The notes under the pieces: generated by a model
Databases searched by the model: none
What the model was told of the DNA's origin: nothing
What the model saw: only the letters and a program-made list of their open reading frames with translations
Source of the DNA: an uncultured Eubacteriales bacterium
GTDB taxonomy: Bacteria > Bacillota > Clostridia > TANB77 > CAG-508
DNA length: 7,455 bases
Reading direction: 5' to 3'
Assembly (NCBI GenBank): GCA_902766085.1
Contig: CACXCH010000122.1
Span: 1-7,455 of the forward strand
Position numbers and translations under genes: made by a program
Part shown: positions 1-7,222 of the stretch, in pieces
Numbering within the stretch: position 1 is the stretch's first letter
Layout: each line of letters begins with the position of its first letter

Positions 1-747
1 AACAATACTTCTCTTTACTGGAAGAAACTCAAATCCCTCTGGTAATACTGGCTTTTCATTTGTGTGGGCTAAAATCATTTGTTCCTCACTAAATATACAT
101 CCACAATATTTTTGCATATATAATCCTGCTTCTATTGCTCCATCATGACCTTCCCAAAATCCTTTTCTAAAGTCTCGGTATAGAAATTCTATACCATATT
201 CTTTGCTTAACTTTTCACAATATGTTTTTATGAAGTCATGCTTTTGGTATATACTGTACAATAAGGTTGTTGTTACTGCATCATATCCATTTCTTTTTGC
301 AAATTCAAATGTTTGTCTCAAGCGCTTAGGATAACAATAGTTTACACATCTAGCATCTAAATTAATGTTAAAGTTATCTCTTGCGATGTCTAAATCAGAC
401 TTCTGATTTTTGTTTCGAATTTGTACATCATCTTTACTTCGTATCACATTTTCATTTTGCAGAATATTTTCATCTTGATTTTGCATACCATTTTTGCTTC
501 GACTGGTATTATTTTCCAGGAAAATATTTTTGCAAAATTCATCTAACCCATATTCATCTTTTATCTCAAGGTTTACATTTATTTTTTTGCAATATTCTTT
601 TAGGCAGTCTCTCCTTGCTTTATATTCAGTATATGGGTGAATATTAGGGTTATACCAAAATATTGTTGGCTCGATATTTTCATTTCTTAATTCTTTTATA
701 CAATAAACTGAACAAGGCGCACAACAAGCATGCATTAATAGTTTCAT
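1..747 (-). CDS. queH: Epoxyqueuosine reductase QueH, 3' end outside window
   Basis: QueH (old name DUF208) performs the last step of queuosine synthesis, reducing epoxyqueuosine to queuosine at the wobble base of GUN-anticodon tRNAs in the cytoplasm with an Fe-S cluster and a further iron. I translated 249 codons without a stop; the frame leaves the window at base 1. Family marks are clear: N-terminal MHACCAPCS (Cys8, Cys9, Cys12), FWYNPNIHPYTEY (30-42), RCVNYCY (133-139), TTTLLYSIYQKHD (159-171), FRKGFWEG (193-200) and YCGCIFSEE (214-222). These cysteines are the expected metal and redox ligands. The ATG at 747-745 is preceded by AAAGGAAG at a good distance. Odd feature: residues about 76-130, between the N-terminal part and the RCxxCY motif, form a hydrophilic Asn/Gln/Lys-rich insertion of some 40-50 residues with internal repeats; this linker is normally short. 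All key motifs are intact, so the enzyme is probably active. Identification is very sure. Confidence 0.95.
   Translation of the reverse strand, partial: MKLLMHACCAPCSVYCIKELRNENIEPTIFWYNPNIHPYTEYKARRDCLKEYCKKINVNLEIKDEYGLDEFCKNIFLENNTSRSKNGMQNQDENILQNENVIRSKDDVQIRNKNQKSDLDIARDNFNINLDARCVNYCYPKRLRQTFEFAKRNGYDAVTTTLLYSIYQKHDFIKTYCEKLSKEYGIEFLYRDFRKGFWEGHDGAIEAGLYMQKYCGCIFSEEQMILAHTNEKPVLPEGFEFLPVKRSIV
385..530 (-). repeat. Degenerate in-frame repeats in the queH insertion
   Basis: Within queH the bases 421-480 and 481-540 line up without gaps at a 60-nt offset (roughly 60 percent identical by eye, with the shared core CTTCG at 437-441 and 497-501 and AATATTTT near both ends). A third, shorter match (TTTCG at 413-417) lies 24 nt before the first. 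In the protein this gives SRSKNGMQ (82-89), IRSKDDVQ (102-109) and IRNKNQKS (110-117). The unit lengths are multiples of three, so the reading frame is kept. This suggests an old in-frame expansion of a surface loop; I do not recognise it as a known mobile repeat. Confidence 0.6.
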
Positions 748-867
748 TTTTTACTTCCTTTGATTTTTGTTTTTAATTACTTTTTTTATAATATATTCTC
801 TTGGAAACTTATGCTTTGAATATTATTATCTTTCTAGTTCTCCTCTAAACTTATATTTTTTGTAGGA
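748..867. other. Intergenic gap before queH
   Basis: This 120-nt spacer separates the stop of the membrane glycosyltransferase gene from the queH start. On the minus strand it holds the queH ribosome site (AAAGGAAG, about 8 nt before the ATG) and, farther upstream, a second purine-rich Shine-Dalgarno-like run (AGAGGAG, about 840-846) that has no ATG, GTG or TTG at a usable distance. There are AT-rich stretches resembling a -10 box (TATATTATA) but no convincing -35 at 16-18 nt, and only a four-bp hairpin (AGGA/TCCT) just after the upstream stop, too weak for a terminator. Read-through from the operon is therefore the simplest source of queH mRNA. Confidence 0.5.
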
Positions 868-2403
868 TTATTCCTTATAATAAACGTCATATTCGCAAAA
901 GCTTTCTAATTTTTTGCAATGTTCTTTTATATAATCAATTACGTTTAATAAAGTTTGCCAATTTTTTTCGGATTTATCATTCAAAATAATGTATACAGTA
1001 TTATGGCTCTTTTCTATTTCTGTAATCATTCCGTCCTCACCATCTTTGCCGATATTTCCAATGATTGGTATATCATAATTTTTTTCGTATTCATCTAAAG
1101 GGATCCTAAATATTGCCACACTCGCATCTATGAATCTTACATTATAACCCTCTTCTTCTTTAGAAAGAATATACTGTGTCCTTATTTTGATATTTTCTTC
1201 TATATCATTATCATTTATTATATATTCATAGTGTTTTAAACCATTTATCTTATCCTTATTAATATATTCTTTTAAGTTTATATATATCGATTTTGTCAAA
1301 TTGCAAAAAATTAACACAATAATAGCTATTTCAGCACTTACTATAATCTTTTTTTGTTCTAAGGTATTTATAGTAAATCCCATAACTCCCCAAAATTGCA
1401 TAATTAGTATAAATATGCTTAATAAAAAATGTTGTACATCTGAAATAGGATAAACAACTATTGCCATTCCAAATTCCATTGCAATTAAGCATATATTTTT
1501 TGAAACAAATTCTTTGTACTTGGATAATTTTTTATCTTTACTTATTTTTGATTTAAATATAATTAATGCTATAATTGTAGTTATTATATAAATCGGCATA
1601 ATTACTGAAAGGACTCTAATCAAGGTGAATTCCGATTGTAAAAGAGATTTATATTCTATTTTATTTTTAAATGTTCTAATTCCTAAAATTGCATAGTTAA
1701 CAAAATCATTAAATGATTTCGTTAAAGACAAATAAACTATAAAAATTGTACCTACAGAAGCAATTCCGATTAATCTATAAATAGTCTTTTTTAATGCTAT
1801 ATTTTTTTCTTTTGAATCATATATTAGTAGAAATGGCTCAATTAGAATTGTTATGCACGTAAATAATTCTATGGACTGCTTTGTGCAAACTACTAGCCCA
1901 GCAACCATTCCCTCTATTATGTCAATTTTATTAAGTATTATTTTTTCATTTTTATTTATCTGTTTTAGTTCCATCAAAACTATTATTAAAATCAATAATA
2001 GAGATAGAAAATTATAATCACAAGCAATATAGCTACCATACAATGTTATCATAAATAAACTAGCCAATATAGAAAATATTCTATCTCTCTGAAGTTCTAA
2101 TAAAATTTTATATGTCATAAAAAAAATCGTTGAAATCATAATTGTTTCTTCAACTCTAAAAACAATTAAGTGATCTCCAAATATTTTTAAAAATATAGCA
2201 GATGTCCATTGAAATAATGGAGTAGTTATTAGGCTAATATCTTTGTATGGCATTAACCCCATTAATATTGTATGTGAATTATAATAATTCCAAATCTCAT
2301 CTAAACTATTAATCGTTTTATTTAATACTAAACTTAATATAAGTATAAAAATTAAAGCAAAAAATATTATTTCTATTAGAGTATTCAAAATTTTCTTTTT
2401 CAT
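868..2403 (-). CDS. GT-C type integral membrane glycosyltransferase (ArnT/PMT-like)
   Basis: A 511-residue polytopic membrane protein, probably transferring a sugar from a polyprenyl-phosphate donor on the outer face of the membrane. About eleven hydrophobic helices fill residues 7-371. Just after the first helix comes LDEIW (34-38), the acidic pair in the first outer loop typical of GT-C enzymes, followed by GLMPYKDISLITTPL (49-63), the re-entrant loop region usual in family 39-like proteins. Residues about 372-511 are soluble, with IIGNIGKDGEDGMI (447-460) and NWQTLLNVIDYI (481-492), a tail I associate with clostridial relatives but cannot assign a function. The ATG at 2403 has GGGAG a few bases upstream, and lies 17 nt after the ruvB stop, so the two are probably co-transcribed. 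Acceptor and donor cannot be told from sequence; the nearby GT2 gene is a plausible donor maker. The membrane GT-C class is likely; the exact family is less certain. Confidence 0.75.
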   Translation of the reverse strand: MKKKILNTLIEIIFFALIFILILSLVLNKTINSLDEIWNYYNSHTILMGLMPYKDISLITTPLFQWTSAIFLKIFGDHLIVFRVEETIMISTIFFMTYKILLELQRDRIFSILASLFMITLYGSYIACDYNFLSLLLILIIVLMELKQINKNEKIILNKIDIIEGMVAGLVVCTKQSIELFTCITILIEPFLLIYDSKEKNIALKKTIYRLIGIASVGTIFIVYLSLTKSFNDFVNYAILGIRTFKNKIEYKSLLQSEFTLIRVLSVIMPIYIITTIIALIIFKSKISKDKKLSKYKEFVSKNICLIAMEFGMAIVVYPISDVQHFLLSIFILIMQFWGVMGFTINTLEQKKIIVSAEIAIIVLIFCNLTKSIYINLKEYINKDKINGLKHYEYIINDNDIEENIKIRTQYILSKEEEGYNVRFIDASVAIFRIPLDEYEKNYDIPIIGNIGKDGEDGMITEIEKSHNTVYIILNDKSEKNWQTLLNVIDYIKEHCKKLESFCEYDVYYKE

Positions 2404-2420
2404 ATTTCTCCCACTTTTAT

Positions 2421-3431
2421 TTAAAATTCTTCTTGATACTCATATCCTAAATATTTGTATGCTTTTGGTAAAGCAATCCTGCCTCTAGGAGTTCTTGATA
2501 TAAATCCGATTTGTATTAAATATGGTTCATATACGTCCTCTATTGTTGATACTTCTTCTCCTAATGTTGTTGCAATTGTTTGAACCCCAACCGGTCTTCC
2601 ATTGTATTGTTCTATTAGAGCTTTTAGCAATTTTTTATCAAGTGAATCAAGTCCAAGTTCATCAATTTCTAATTTATTCAAGGCATTTTTTGCCATTTCT
2701 TCATTTATATTACCATTTCCTAGAACGATTGCATAATCTCTTACCCTTTTTAAAAGCCTATTAGCGATTCTAGGTGTTCCCCTTGATCTTCTAGCGATTT
2801 CATAAGATGCATCATCATCTATTTCAATGTTTAAAATTTTTGCTGAACGGTTAATAATAGTTTTTAGGTCGTCAATCCCATATAGTTCAAGTCTTTCTGT
2901 TATTCCGAATCTATCTCTTAATGGCATTGATAGAGTTCCTGCTTTTGTTGTAGCTCCTATTAATGTAAATTTTGGAAGATTTATTCTAATTGACTTTGCT
3001 GTTGGTCCTTTTCCTATCATAATATCTAGAGTAAAATCTTCTAGTGCAGGGTATAAAATTTCTTCAATATTTTTTCTTAATCTATGTATTTCGTCTATAA
3101 ATAAAACATCGTTTTCATTTAATGCTGTTAATATTGATGCAAGGTCTCCCGGCTTTTCAATTGCAGGCCCTGATGTTATTTTTATCTTTGAATGCATCTC
3201 ATTTGCAATTATATTTGCAAGTGTTGTTTTTCCTAGTCCTGGAGGTCCATAAAATAAGCAATGATCAAGTGGTTCGTTTCTCTTTTTAGCTGATTCTATG
3301 TATATTTTCATATTCTCTTTGACTTTAGTTTGTCCAATGTATTCTTTTAGAGTTTGTGGCCTTAAAATGTTTTCTTGATTTTCTTCTGTTTCATTTTCAG
3401 CAGAAGGATTTACTAAATCATTTTGAATCAT
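2421..3431 (-). CDS. ruvB: Holliday junction branch migration ATPase RuvB
   Basis: RuvB is the hexameric AAA+ motor that, with RuvA, drives branch migration of Holliday junctions in recombinational repair. Numbering from the start chosen here (336 residues, normal for the family): LRPQTLKEYIGQ (23-34), Walker A GPPGLGKTT (62-70), Walker B LFIDEIH (110-116), sensor 1 GATT (159-162), arginine finger in LRDRFG (Arg172), sensor 2 GTPRIANRLLKR (218-229), and the winged-helix end with NGRPVGVQTIA (277-287) and GFISRTPRGR (309-318). The frame stays open to a GTG at 3488, adding 19 residues, but the ATG at 3431 has AGGAGGG four bases upstream and gives the usual N-terminus, so I prefer it; an ATG at 3458 with weaker AAAGG is a second option. 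ruvA and ruvC are not adjacent in the window. It sits between tagO and a glycosyltransferase gene, an unusual setting. Identity is certain. Confidence 0.97.
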   Translation of the reverse strand: MIQNDLVNPSAENETEENQENILRPQTLKEYIGQTKVKENMKIYIESAKKRNEPLDHCLFYGPPGLGKTTLANIIANEMHSKIKITSGPAIEKPGDLASILTALNENDVLFIDEIHRLRKNIEEILYPALEDFTLDIMIGKGPTAKSIRINLPKFTLIGATTKAGTLSMPLRDRFGITERLELYGIDDLKTIINRSAKILNIEIDDDASYEIARRSRGTPRIANRLLKRVRDYAIVLGNGNINEEMAKNALNKLEIDELGLDSLDKKLLKALIEQYNGRPVGVQTIATTLGEEVSTIEDVYEPYLIQIGFISRTPRGRIALPKAYKYLGYEYQEEF

Positions 3432-3435
3432 ACTA

Positions 3436-3442
3436 CCCTCCT
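3436..3442 (-). promoter_or_regulatory. Strong ribosome binding site that sets the ruvB start
   Basis: The minus strand reads AGGAGGG followed by TAGT and ATG. This is a near-perfect Shine-Dalgarno sequence at 4-5 nt from the ATG at 3431-3429, which makes this start much more likely than the in-frame GTG at 3488 (no clear ribosome site) or the ATG at 3458 (AAAGG only). Confidence 0.8.
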
Positions 3443-3523
3443 CTCTTTTTTGAATCATTTTACCTTTTTGTATATTTATATTTTTCACTACATCTATTTC
3501 TTGTAGCTTTGATTCAACTTTTC

Positions 3524-3552
3524 ATTATAACTATTTCTTACTGTCTTGTCCT
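3524..3552 (-). promoter_or_regulatory. Candidate internal promoter for ruvB
   Basis: On the minus strand AGGACA (3552-3547, four of six matches to TTGACA) is followed after exactly 17 nt by a perfect TATAAT (3529-3524). The boxes overlap the last codons and stop of the upstream tagO-like gene. Transcription would begin near 3517 and leave a leader of about 85 nt before the preferred ruvB ATG. The genome is AT-rich, so a chance TATAAT is possible; the -35 box is only fair. Confidence 0.35.
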
Positions 3553-4703
3553 TTATTTTCTTTTTTAGTTTCATCATTTTGGTCTTCTTCATATAAGTCA
3601 ATATCTTTTTTATCAACGAGTCCTTGTTGTATGTTTTCGTTTATTAAGTCTTTCTTGTATTTTTTTAAGTTCTGGAATCCAATTGCAATAATTATTATAA
3701 GTACAATTAAAAATGATATTGCCTTTTGAGGTCCTTCATCGATTAAAATTATTGCAAGCATCCCAAGAGTAGCGCTTGCTGCATACAAGATTGCAACAGC
3801 TTGTTTTTGTGTAAAGCCTTGTCTCATTAATATGTGATGCAAATGTCCTTTGTCAGGTTTAAAAATTGCTTTTACAGATTTTCCAGTTTTTATTCTTCTA
3901 AATATTGCAAATATTGTGTCAAATATTGGCAAGCCCAAAACTAAAATTGGCGCAATTAATACAACCATTGTAACTGTTTTGGCAACTCCTAAAATAGCAA
4001 TAATGGATAATGCAAATCCTAAAAATTGTGCTCCAACATCTCCTAAAAATGTTTTTGCCGGGTAAATGTTAAAAGGCATAAATCCTATAATTGCCCCTGA
4101 AAGTGATGTTATTAAAATTATTGCAATTATTGGGGAATTATTTGTTGCAAAAATTATAAGTAATGATAAGCTTGAAATCAATGTGATCCCAGATGATAGT
4201 CCATCTAAGCCATCAATTAAGTTAATAGCATTTGTTATTCCAACAATCCATCCAACAGTAAGTATAAAGCTTAAAACATAATTAATTGTTGCATTATTGA
4301 TTGTATCAATTCTTATTCCAAATAAATATACAATTATTGCTGCTAGTATTTGTGCAATTAATTTTTCCCATGGTTTTAAGTTTTTTATGTCATCAATATA
4401 AGCAACTATTCCAATAATAAATATTCCAATTAGAAATCCTATAAGCTTTTTTCCATATTGCGATGAATCATTTAATATTAAAGTTTTTTCGATCGTTCCT
4501 TGAATAATTAAATAAATTGATGCTACTAAAAAGCCAATGATTACTGCGATTCCTCCAATTCTAGGTATAGGCTTTTTGTTTACTTTTCTTTCGTTTGGAA
4601 TATCTATTGCTCCCTTTTTGTATGCTAGTTTTATTGTATATGGAACAGTTACAAAAGATGTTATAAATGCTAATAAAAATGCTATTGCAATATCACCCCA
4701 CAT
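3531..4703 (-). CDS. tagO: TagO/WecA-type undecaprenyl-phosphate HexNAc-1-phosphate transferase
   Basis: Member of the polyprenyl-phosphate N-acetylhexosamine-1-phosphate transferase family (MraY/WecA/TagO). It moves HexNAc-1-phosphate, usually GlcNAc, from UDP to undecaprenyl phosphate at the cytoplasmic membrane face, priming wall teichoic acid or another lipid-linked polysaccharide. The 390-residue protein has about ten to eleven hydrophobic helices and all the family motifs: RKVNKKPIPRIGG (39-51), the Mg-binding AspAsp pair in DDIKNL (104-109), NLIDGLDGL (161-169), FLGDVGAQFLGF (219-230) and the HLHH box in KPDKGHLHHIL (282-292). The HLHH box favours TagO/WecA over MraY. The tail from about 346 on is hydrophilic, charged and Lys/Asp/Glu-rich, longer than in many relatives. 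The ATG at 4703 follows GGAGGA (4716-4711). It begins 20 nt after the GT2 stop, so it shares that transcript. Substrate sugar is inferred from family only. Confidence 0.9.
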   Translation of the reverse strand: MWGDIAIAFLLAFITSFVTVPYTIKLAYKKGAIDIPNERKVNKKPIPRIGGIAVIIGFLVASIYLIIQGTIEKTLILNDSSQYGKKLIGFLIGIFIIGIVAYIDDIKNLKPWEKLIAQILAAIIVYLFGIRIDTINNATINYVLSFILTVGWIVGITNAINLIDGLDGLSSGITLISSLSLLIIFATNNSPIIAIILITSLSGAIIGFMPFNIYPAKTFLGDVGAQFLGFALSIIAILGVAKTVTMVVLIAPILVLGLPIFDTIFAIFRRIKTGKSVKAIFKPDKGHLHHILMRQGFTQKQAVAILYAASATLGMLAIILIDEGPQKAISFLIVLIIIIAIGFQNLKKYKKDLINENIQQGLVDKKDIDLYEEDQNDETKKENKGQDSKK

Positions 4704-4723
4704 TTTTTATTCCTCCAAAGTTT

Positions 4724-5638
4724 TTATAAATTAATTTTCTTGTTTATTATATATTCTGGTCTGCCCTTTACTTCATCATAAATTCTAGATATATATTCTC
4801 CAATTGTCCATAATGAAATTTGAATTATACCGGTAAACAATGAGAAAATGCATAGAATTATGTTGAGCTCAGTTTTGTCTTTGATCACTATCCCACATAT
4901 TAAGAATATAATTGAAATGATTATAAAACATATTCCTATGTATCCTATTATTTTCAAAGGTTTAGAGGAAAAACTAAAAATTCCATCAGAAGCTAATTTT
5001 AGCATCTTTTTTAAAGAATATTTCGTTTTGCCAGCTACCCTCTCTTTTCTTTCGTATTCAAAAGGACATTGATTATAGCCTGTCCAACTAAATAGTCCTC
5101 TTAAAAATTTGTTATGTTCAGGCAAATTGCATACAACATCTGCTACATTTTTATCAACCAATCTAAAGTCCCCAGTGTCTTTTGGAATTTCAACATCTGA
5201 TAATTTGTTTAAAATATTGTAAAATGCTTTAGCAGTAAGTAATTTAAAAACTGTTTCTCCATCTCTTTTTGTGCGCTTTCCATAAATAACATCATATCCT
5301 TCTTCCCATTTCTTTAGCATTTTTGGTATTAATTCAGGTGGATCTTGTAAATCAGCATCCATAATGATTATTGCATCCCCTTCTGAGGCTCTAAGTCCTG
5401 CAGTAACTGCTGCTTGATGTCCAAAATTTCTTGAAAATGATATTACTTTAACTTTTTTATTTTCTTTTGCAATGTTCTCAATAATACTTAATGTTTTATC
5501 TGTTGAGCCATCATTTACAAATATGATTTCATAATCATATTTTTCTAGATTTTCAGTTACGTTTTTTACTTTATTATAACATTCGTTTGCAACAGATTCT
5601 TCGAAATACATTGGTATTACAACAGATACTTTTTTCAT
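4724..5638 (-). CDS. GtrB/DPM1-like family 2 glycosyltransferase, membrane anchored
   Basis: A 304-residue GT-A fold enzyme of glycosyltransferase family 2, in the DPM1/GtrB/YfdH/CsbB group, which normally attaches a sugar to undecaprenyl phosphate on the cytoplasmic side. Visible features: VVIPMYFEE (6-14), VNDGSTD (41-47) for nucleotide binding, SFSRNFGHQAAVTAGL (67-82), the metal-binding DADLQDPPE (94-102), DTGDFRLVD (154-162), and the basic RKERVAGKTKYS (197-208). Two transmembrane helices follow at about 229-252 and 260-281, as is usual for GtrB. Length and order match the group. The start ATG at 5638 has AAAGGGAAA before it, only 11 nt after the permease stop. No GtrA-like small flippase gene is next to it. 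The product may be the donor for the GT-C protein encoded further along the transcript, which is inference. The sugar cannot be predicted. Confidence 0.88.
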   Translation of the reverse strand: MKKVSVVIPMYFEESVANECYNKVKNVTENLEKYDYEIIFVNDGSTDKTLSIIENIAKENKKVKVISFSRNFGHQAAVTAGLRASEGDAIIIMDADLQDPPELIPKMLKKWEEGYDVIYGKRTKRDGETVFKLLTAKAFYNILNKLSDVEIPKDTGDFRLVDKNVADVVCNLPEHNKFLRGLFSWTGYNQCPFEYERKERVAGKTKYSLKKMLKLASDGIFSFSSKPLKIIGYIGICFIIISIIFLICGIVIKDKTELNIILCIFSLFTGIIQISLWTIGEYISRIYDEVKGRPEYIINKKINL

Positions 5639-5649
5639 ATTTTCCCTTT

Positions 5650-6423
5650 CTATAATTCCTCAGCAAATCTCTTTTGTAATTTATTAAATATCAAATACCC
5701 AATAATTACGACTACTATACCAATTACAAATACAATTGCTAAGCTTTTTATGTCTGGTATGCTGTGATAATAGAAAATATCCCTATATCCTTCTATAATA
5801 TAAGTCATTGGGTTACATTTTAAAATCCATTTGTAATTAGCTGGTATTGAATCTGATGAATAAACTATTGGTGTCGCATAAAAATATAGTTGTAGTAGTA
5901 CACCTATAAAATGCTCTAAGTCTCTAATATATACAGTTATACTTGATAAGATTAGTGCAATTCCAAGTTGCAATACAAATTGAACAAGTAAAATTACAGG
6001 ATAAAATAATATATAAATGCTTATCCCCATACCTTGAAAAAGTACAAAAGCAAATATTATTATACTTGAAATTAAAAAGTTTACAGTTTCACTTAAGGTT
6101 AGTGAAAGTGGCAAAATCTCACGCGGAAAATAAACTTTTTTCAGTATGTTTCCATTTTCAATAATTACCCATGAGGATCTATTAAGAACATTAGAAAAAT
6201 ATGTCCATGGAATTAATCCACATACCATAAACACAGTGTAATGTGGTATTGAATTTCTCATAATTAATGGAAATATAATAGCATAAACCGTAATTTGAAG
6301 TAGTGGATTTATAAAAGACCAAAGCACCCCTAAGAATGAATGCTTATACTTTCCTCCAACATCCTTTTTTACACTTGTTTTTATGAGTTCCCTATAATTA
6401 TATAAATTTTTAAAAACTTTCAT
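5650..6423 (-). CDS. ABC-2 permease for lipid-linked polysaccharide export (Wzm/TagG-like)
   Basis: Membrane half of an ABC exporter that moves undecaprenyl-diphosphate-linked polysaccharide or teichoic acid from the cytoplasmic to the outer face of the membrane. The protein has 257 residues, the usual length for Wzm/TagG. It has the typical N-terminal amphipathic stretch with GGKYKHSFLGVLWSFINPLL (23-42), about six membrane helices, and family signatures YFPREILPLS (98-107), YIRDLEHFIGVLLQL (165-179), YATPIVY (182-188), NPMTYIIEGYRDIFYY (204-219) and a basic C-terminal end. ATG 6423 is preceded by AGAGGTAG at good spacing. It lies 26 nt after the ATPase gene and 11 nt before the GT2 gene, consistent with stoichiometric expression with its ATPase. 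The transported polymer is not identifiable from sequence. The family assignment is secure. Confidence 0.92.
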   Translation of the reverse strand: MKVFKNLYNYRELIKTSVKKDVGGKYKHSFLGVLWSFINPLLQITVYAIIFPLIMRNSIPHYTVFMVCGLIPWTYFSNVLNRSSWVIIENGNILKKVYFPREILPLSLTLSETVNFLISSIIIFAFVLFQGMGISIYILFYPVILLVQFVLQLGIALILSSITVYIRDLEHFIGVLLQLYFYATPIVYSSDSIPANYKWILKCNPMTYIIEGYRDIFYYHSIPDIKSLAIVFVIGIVVVIIGYLIFNKLQKRFAEEL

Positions 6424-6449
6424 TTACTACCTCTTAAATTTAAAATTTT

Positions 6450-7193
6450 CTATGACATCTCTTTTAAATAGTCATCTATTACTTTATTTGTTTCTCCTTC
6501 TTCTTGTATAATGCCATTATTTAGCCATACTGCTCTATCACATAGTTCTCTAGCAGAGCCTAATGCGTGAGTAACAAATACCATAGTTTTTCCTTCTTTT
6601 TTTAATTCTTTCATTTTGTCTATACATTTTTCCTGAAAGTGTTGGTCACCTACCGCTAGAATTTCATCGACAAGTAAAATATCAGCATCAACATTTATTG
6701 CAACTGCAAATGCAAGCCTCATATACATTCCAGAAGAATATGTTCTAACAGGATTGTCGATATAGTCCCCAAGTTCTGAAAAAGCAATAATATCATCTAT
6801 TTTTGCATCTATTTCCTTTTTGTTAAGTCCGAAAATAGAAGCATTAAAATATATATTTTCTCTGCCTGAAAAATCAGGATGAAAGCCAGCTCCAAGTTCC
6901 AAAAGTGAAGTAAGTTTTCCATTAACAGTAATTTTTCCCTTATTAGGATAAATAATTTTTGTCATCAATTTCAAAAGAGTTGACTTTCCGCTTCCATTTA
7001 CTCCAATTAGAGCTACAGCCTCTCCGTTGTAAATGGTTAAGTTAATATCTTTTAAAACTTCTCTTTTTTCCTTCTTGTTTCTATTCCAAAATAAAAGTTT
7101 TTCCTTTAAGCTGTTAGCTTTGTCAAAATAAATGTTAAAACTCTTATATACATGTTCAACTTTTATTCTTTCAATTGATTTATCTTCTTTCAT
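6450..7193 (-). CDS. ABC exporter ATPase for polysaccharide or teichoic acid (Wzt/TagH-like, short form)
   Basis: Nucleotide-binding subunit that powers the adjacent permease. Motifs in order: a positively charged N-terminal segment with VEHVYKSFNIY (12-22), Walker A GVNGSGKST (64-72), the family-specific LLELGAGFHPDFSGRENIY (97-115), ABC signature YSSGM (152-156), Walker B DILLVDE (171-177) with EILAVGD, and the switch His209 in VFVTHA. At 247 residues it ends straight after the ATPase core: there is no C-terminal carbohydrate-binding domain as in long Wzt proteins and no TagH-like extension. Short forms are known in systems in which export does not need recognition of a capped chain end, so this may be such a system (inference). 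ATG 7193 follows AAAGGAAA. It is the first gene after the candidate promoter, and likely heads the operon. Confidence 0.93.
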   Translation of the reverse strand: MKEDKSIERIKVEHVYKSFNIYFDKANSLKEKLLFWNRNKKEKREVLKDINLTIYNGEAVALIGVNGSGKSTLLKLMTKIIYPNKGKITVNGKLTSLLELGAGFHPDFSGRENIYFNASIFGLNKKEIDAKIDDIIAFSELGDYIDNPVRTYSSGMYMRLAFAVAINVDADILLVDEILAVGDQHFQEKCIDKMKELKKEGKTMVFVTHALGSARELCDRAVWLNNGIIQEEGETNKVIDDYLKEMS

Positions 7194-7222
7194 AAAGTTT
7201 CCTTTCTTATCACATTATTCAT

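Noticed and set aside
421..540. CRISPR-like array or mobile repeat
   Set aside because: The repeats are degenerate, directly adjacent, in frame and translated inside queH; there are no spacers and no other copies in the window.
381..647. Plus-strand open frame rich in Phe, His and Tyr
   Set aside because: It is antisense to the queH insertion; the odd composition is the complement of the Asn/Lys/Glu-rich repeat codons.
775..810. Separate promoter for queH
   Set aside because: There are -10-like AT runs on the minus strand, but no reasonable -35 hexamer at 16-18 nt.
855..885. Terminator after the GT-C gene
   Set aside because: The only hairpin is AGGA/TCCT, four bp around ATAA, far too weak; a few following A residues are not a U tract on the transcript.
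2827..3252. Open frame of 141 codons on the plus strand
   Set aside because: It lies fully antisense to the conserved ATPase part of ruvB, has no convincing ribosome site and looks like no protein family; it is a shadow of the real gene.
3432..3488. Longer RuvB N-terminus from a GTG at 3488
   Set aside because: It would add 19 residues not expected in the family and has no clear ribosome site, while the ATG at 3431 has AGGAGGG at ideal spacing.
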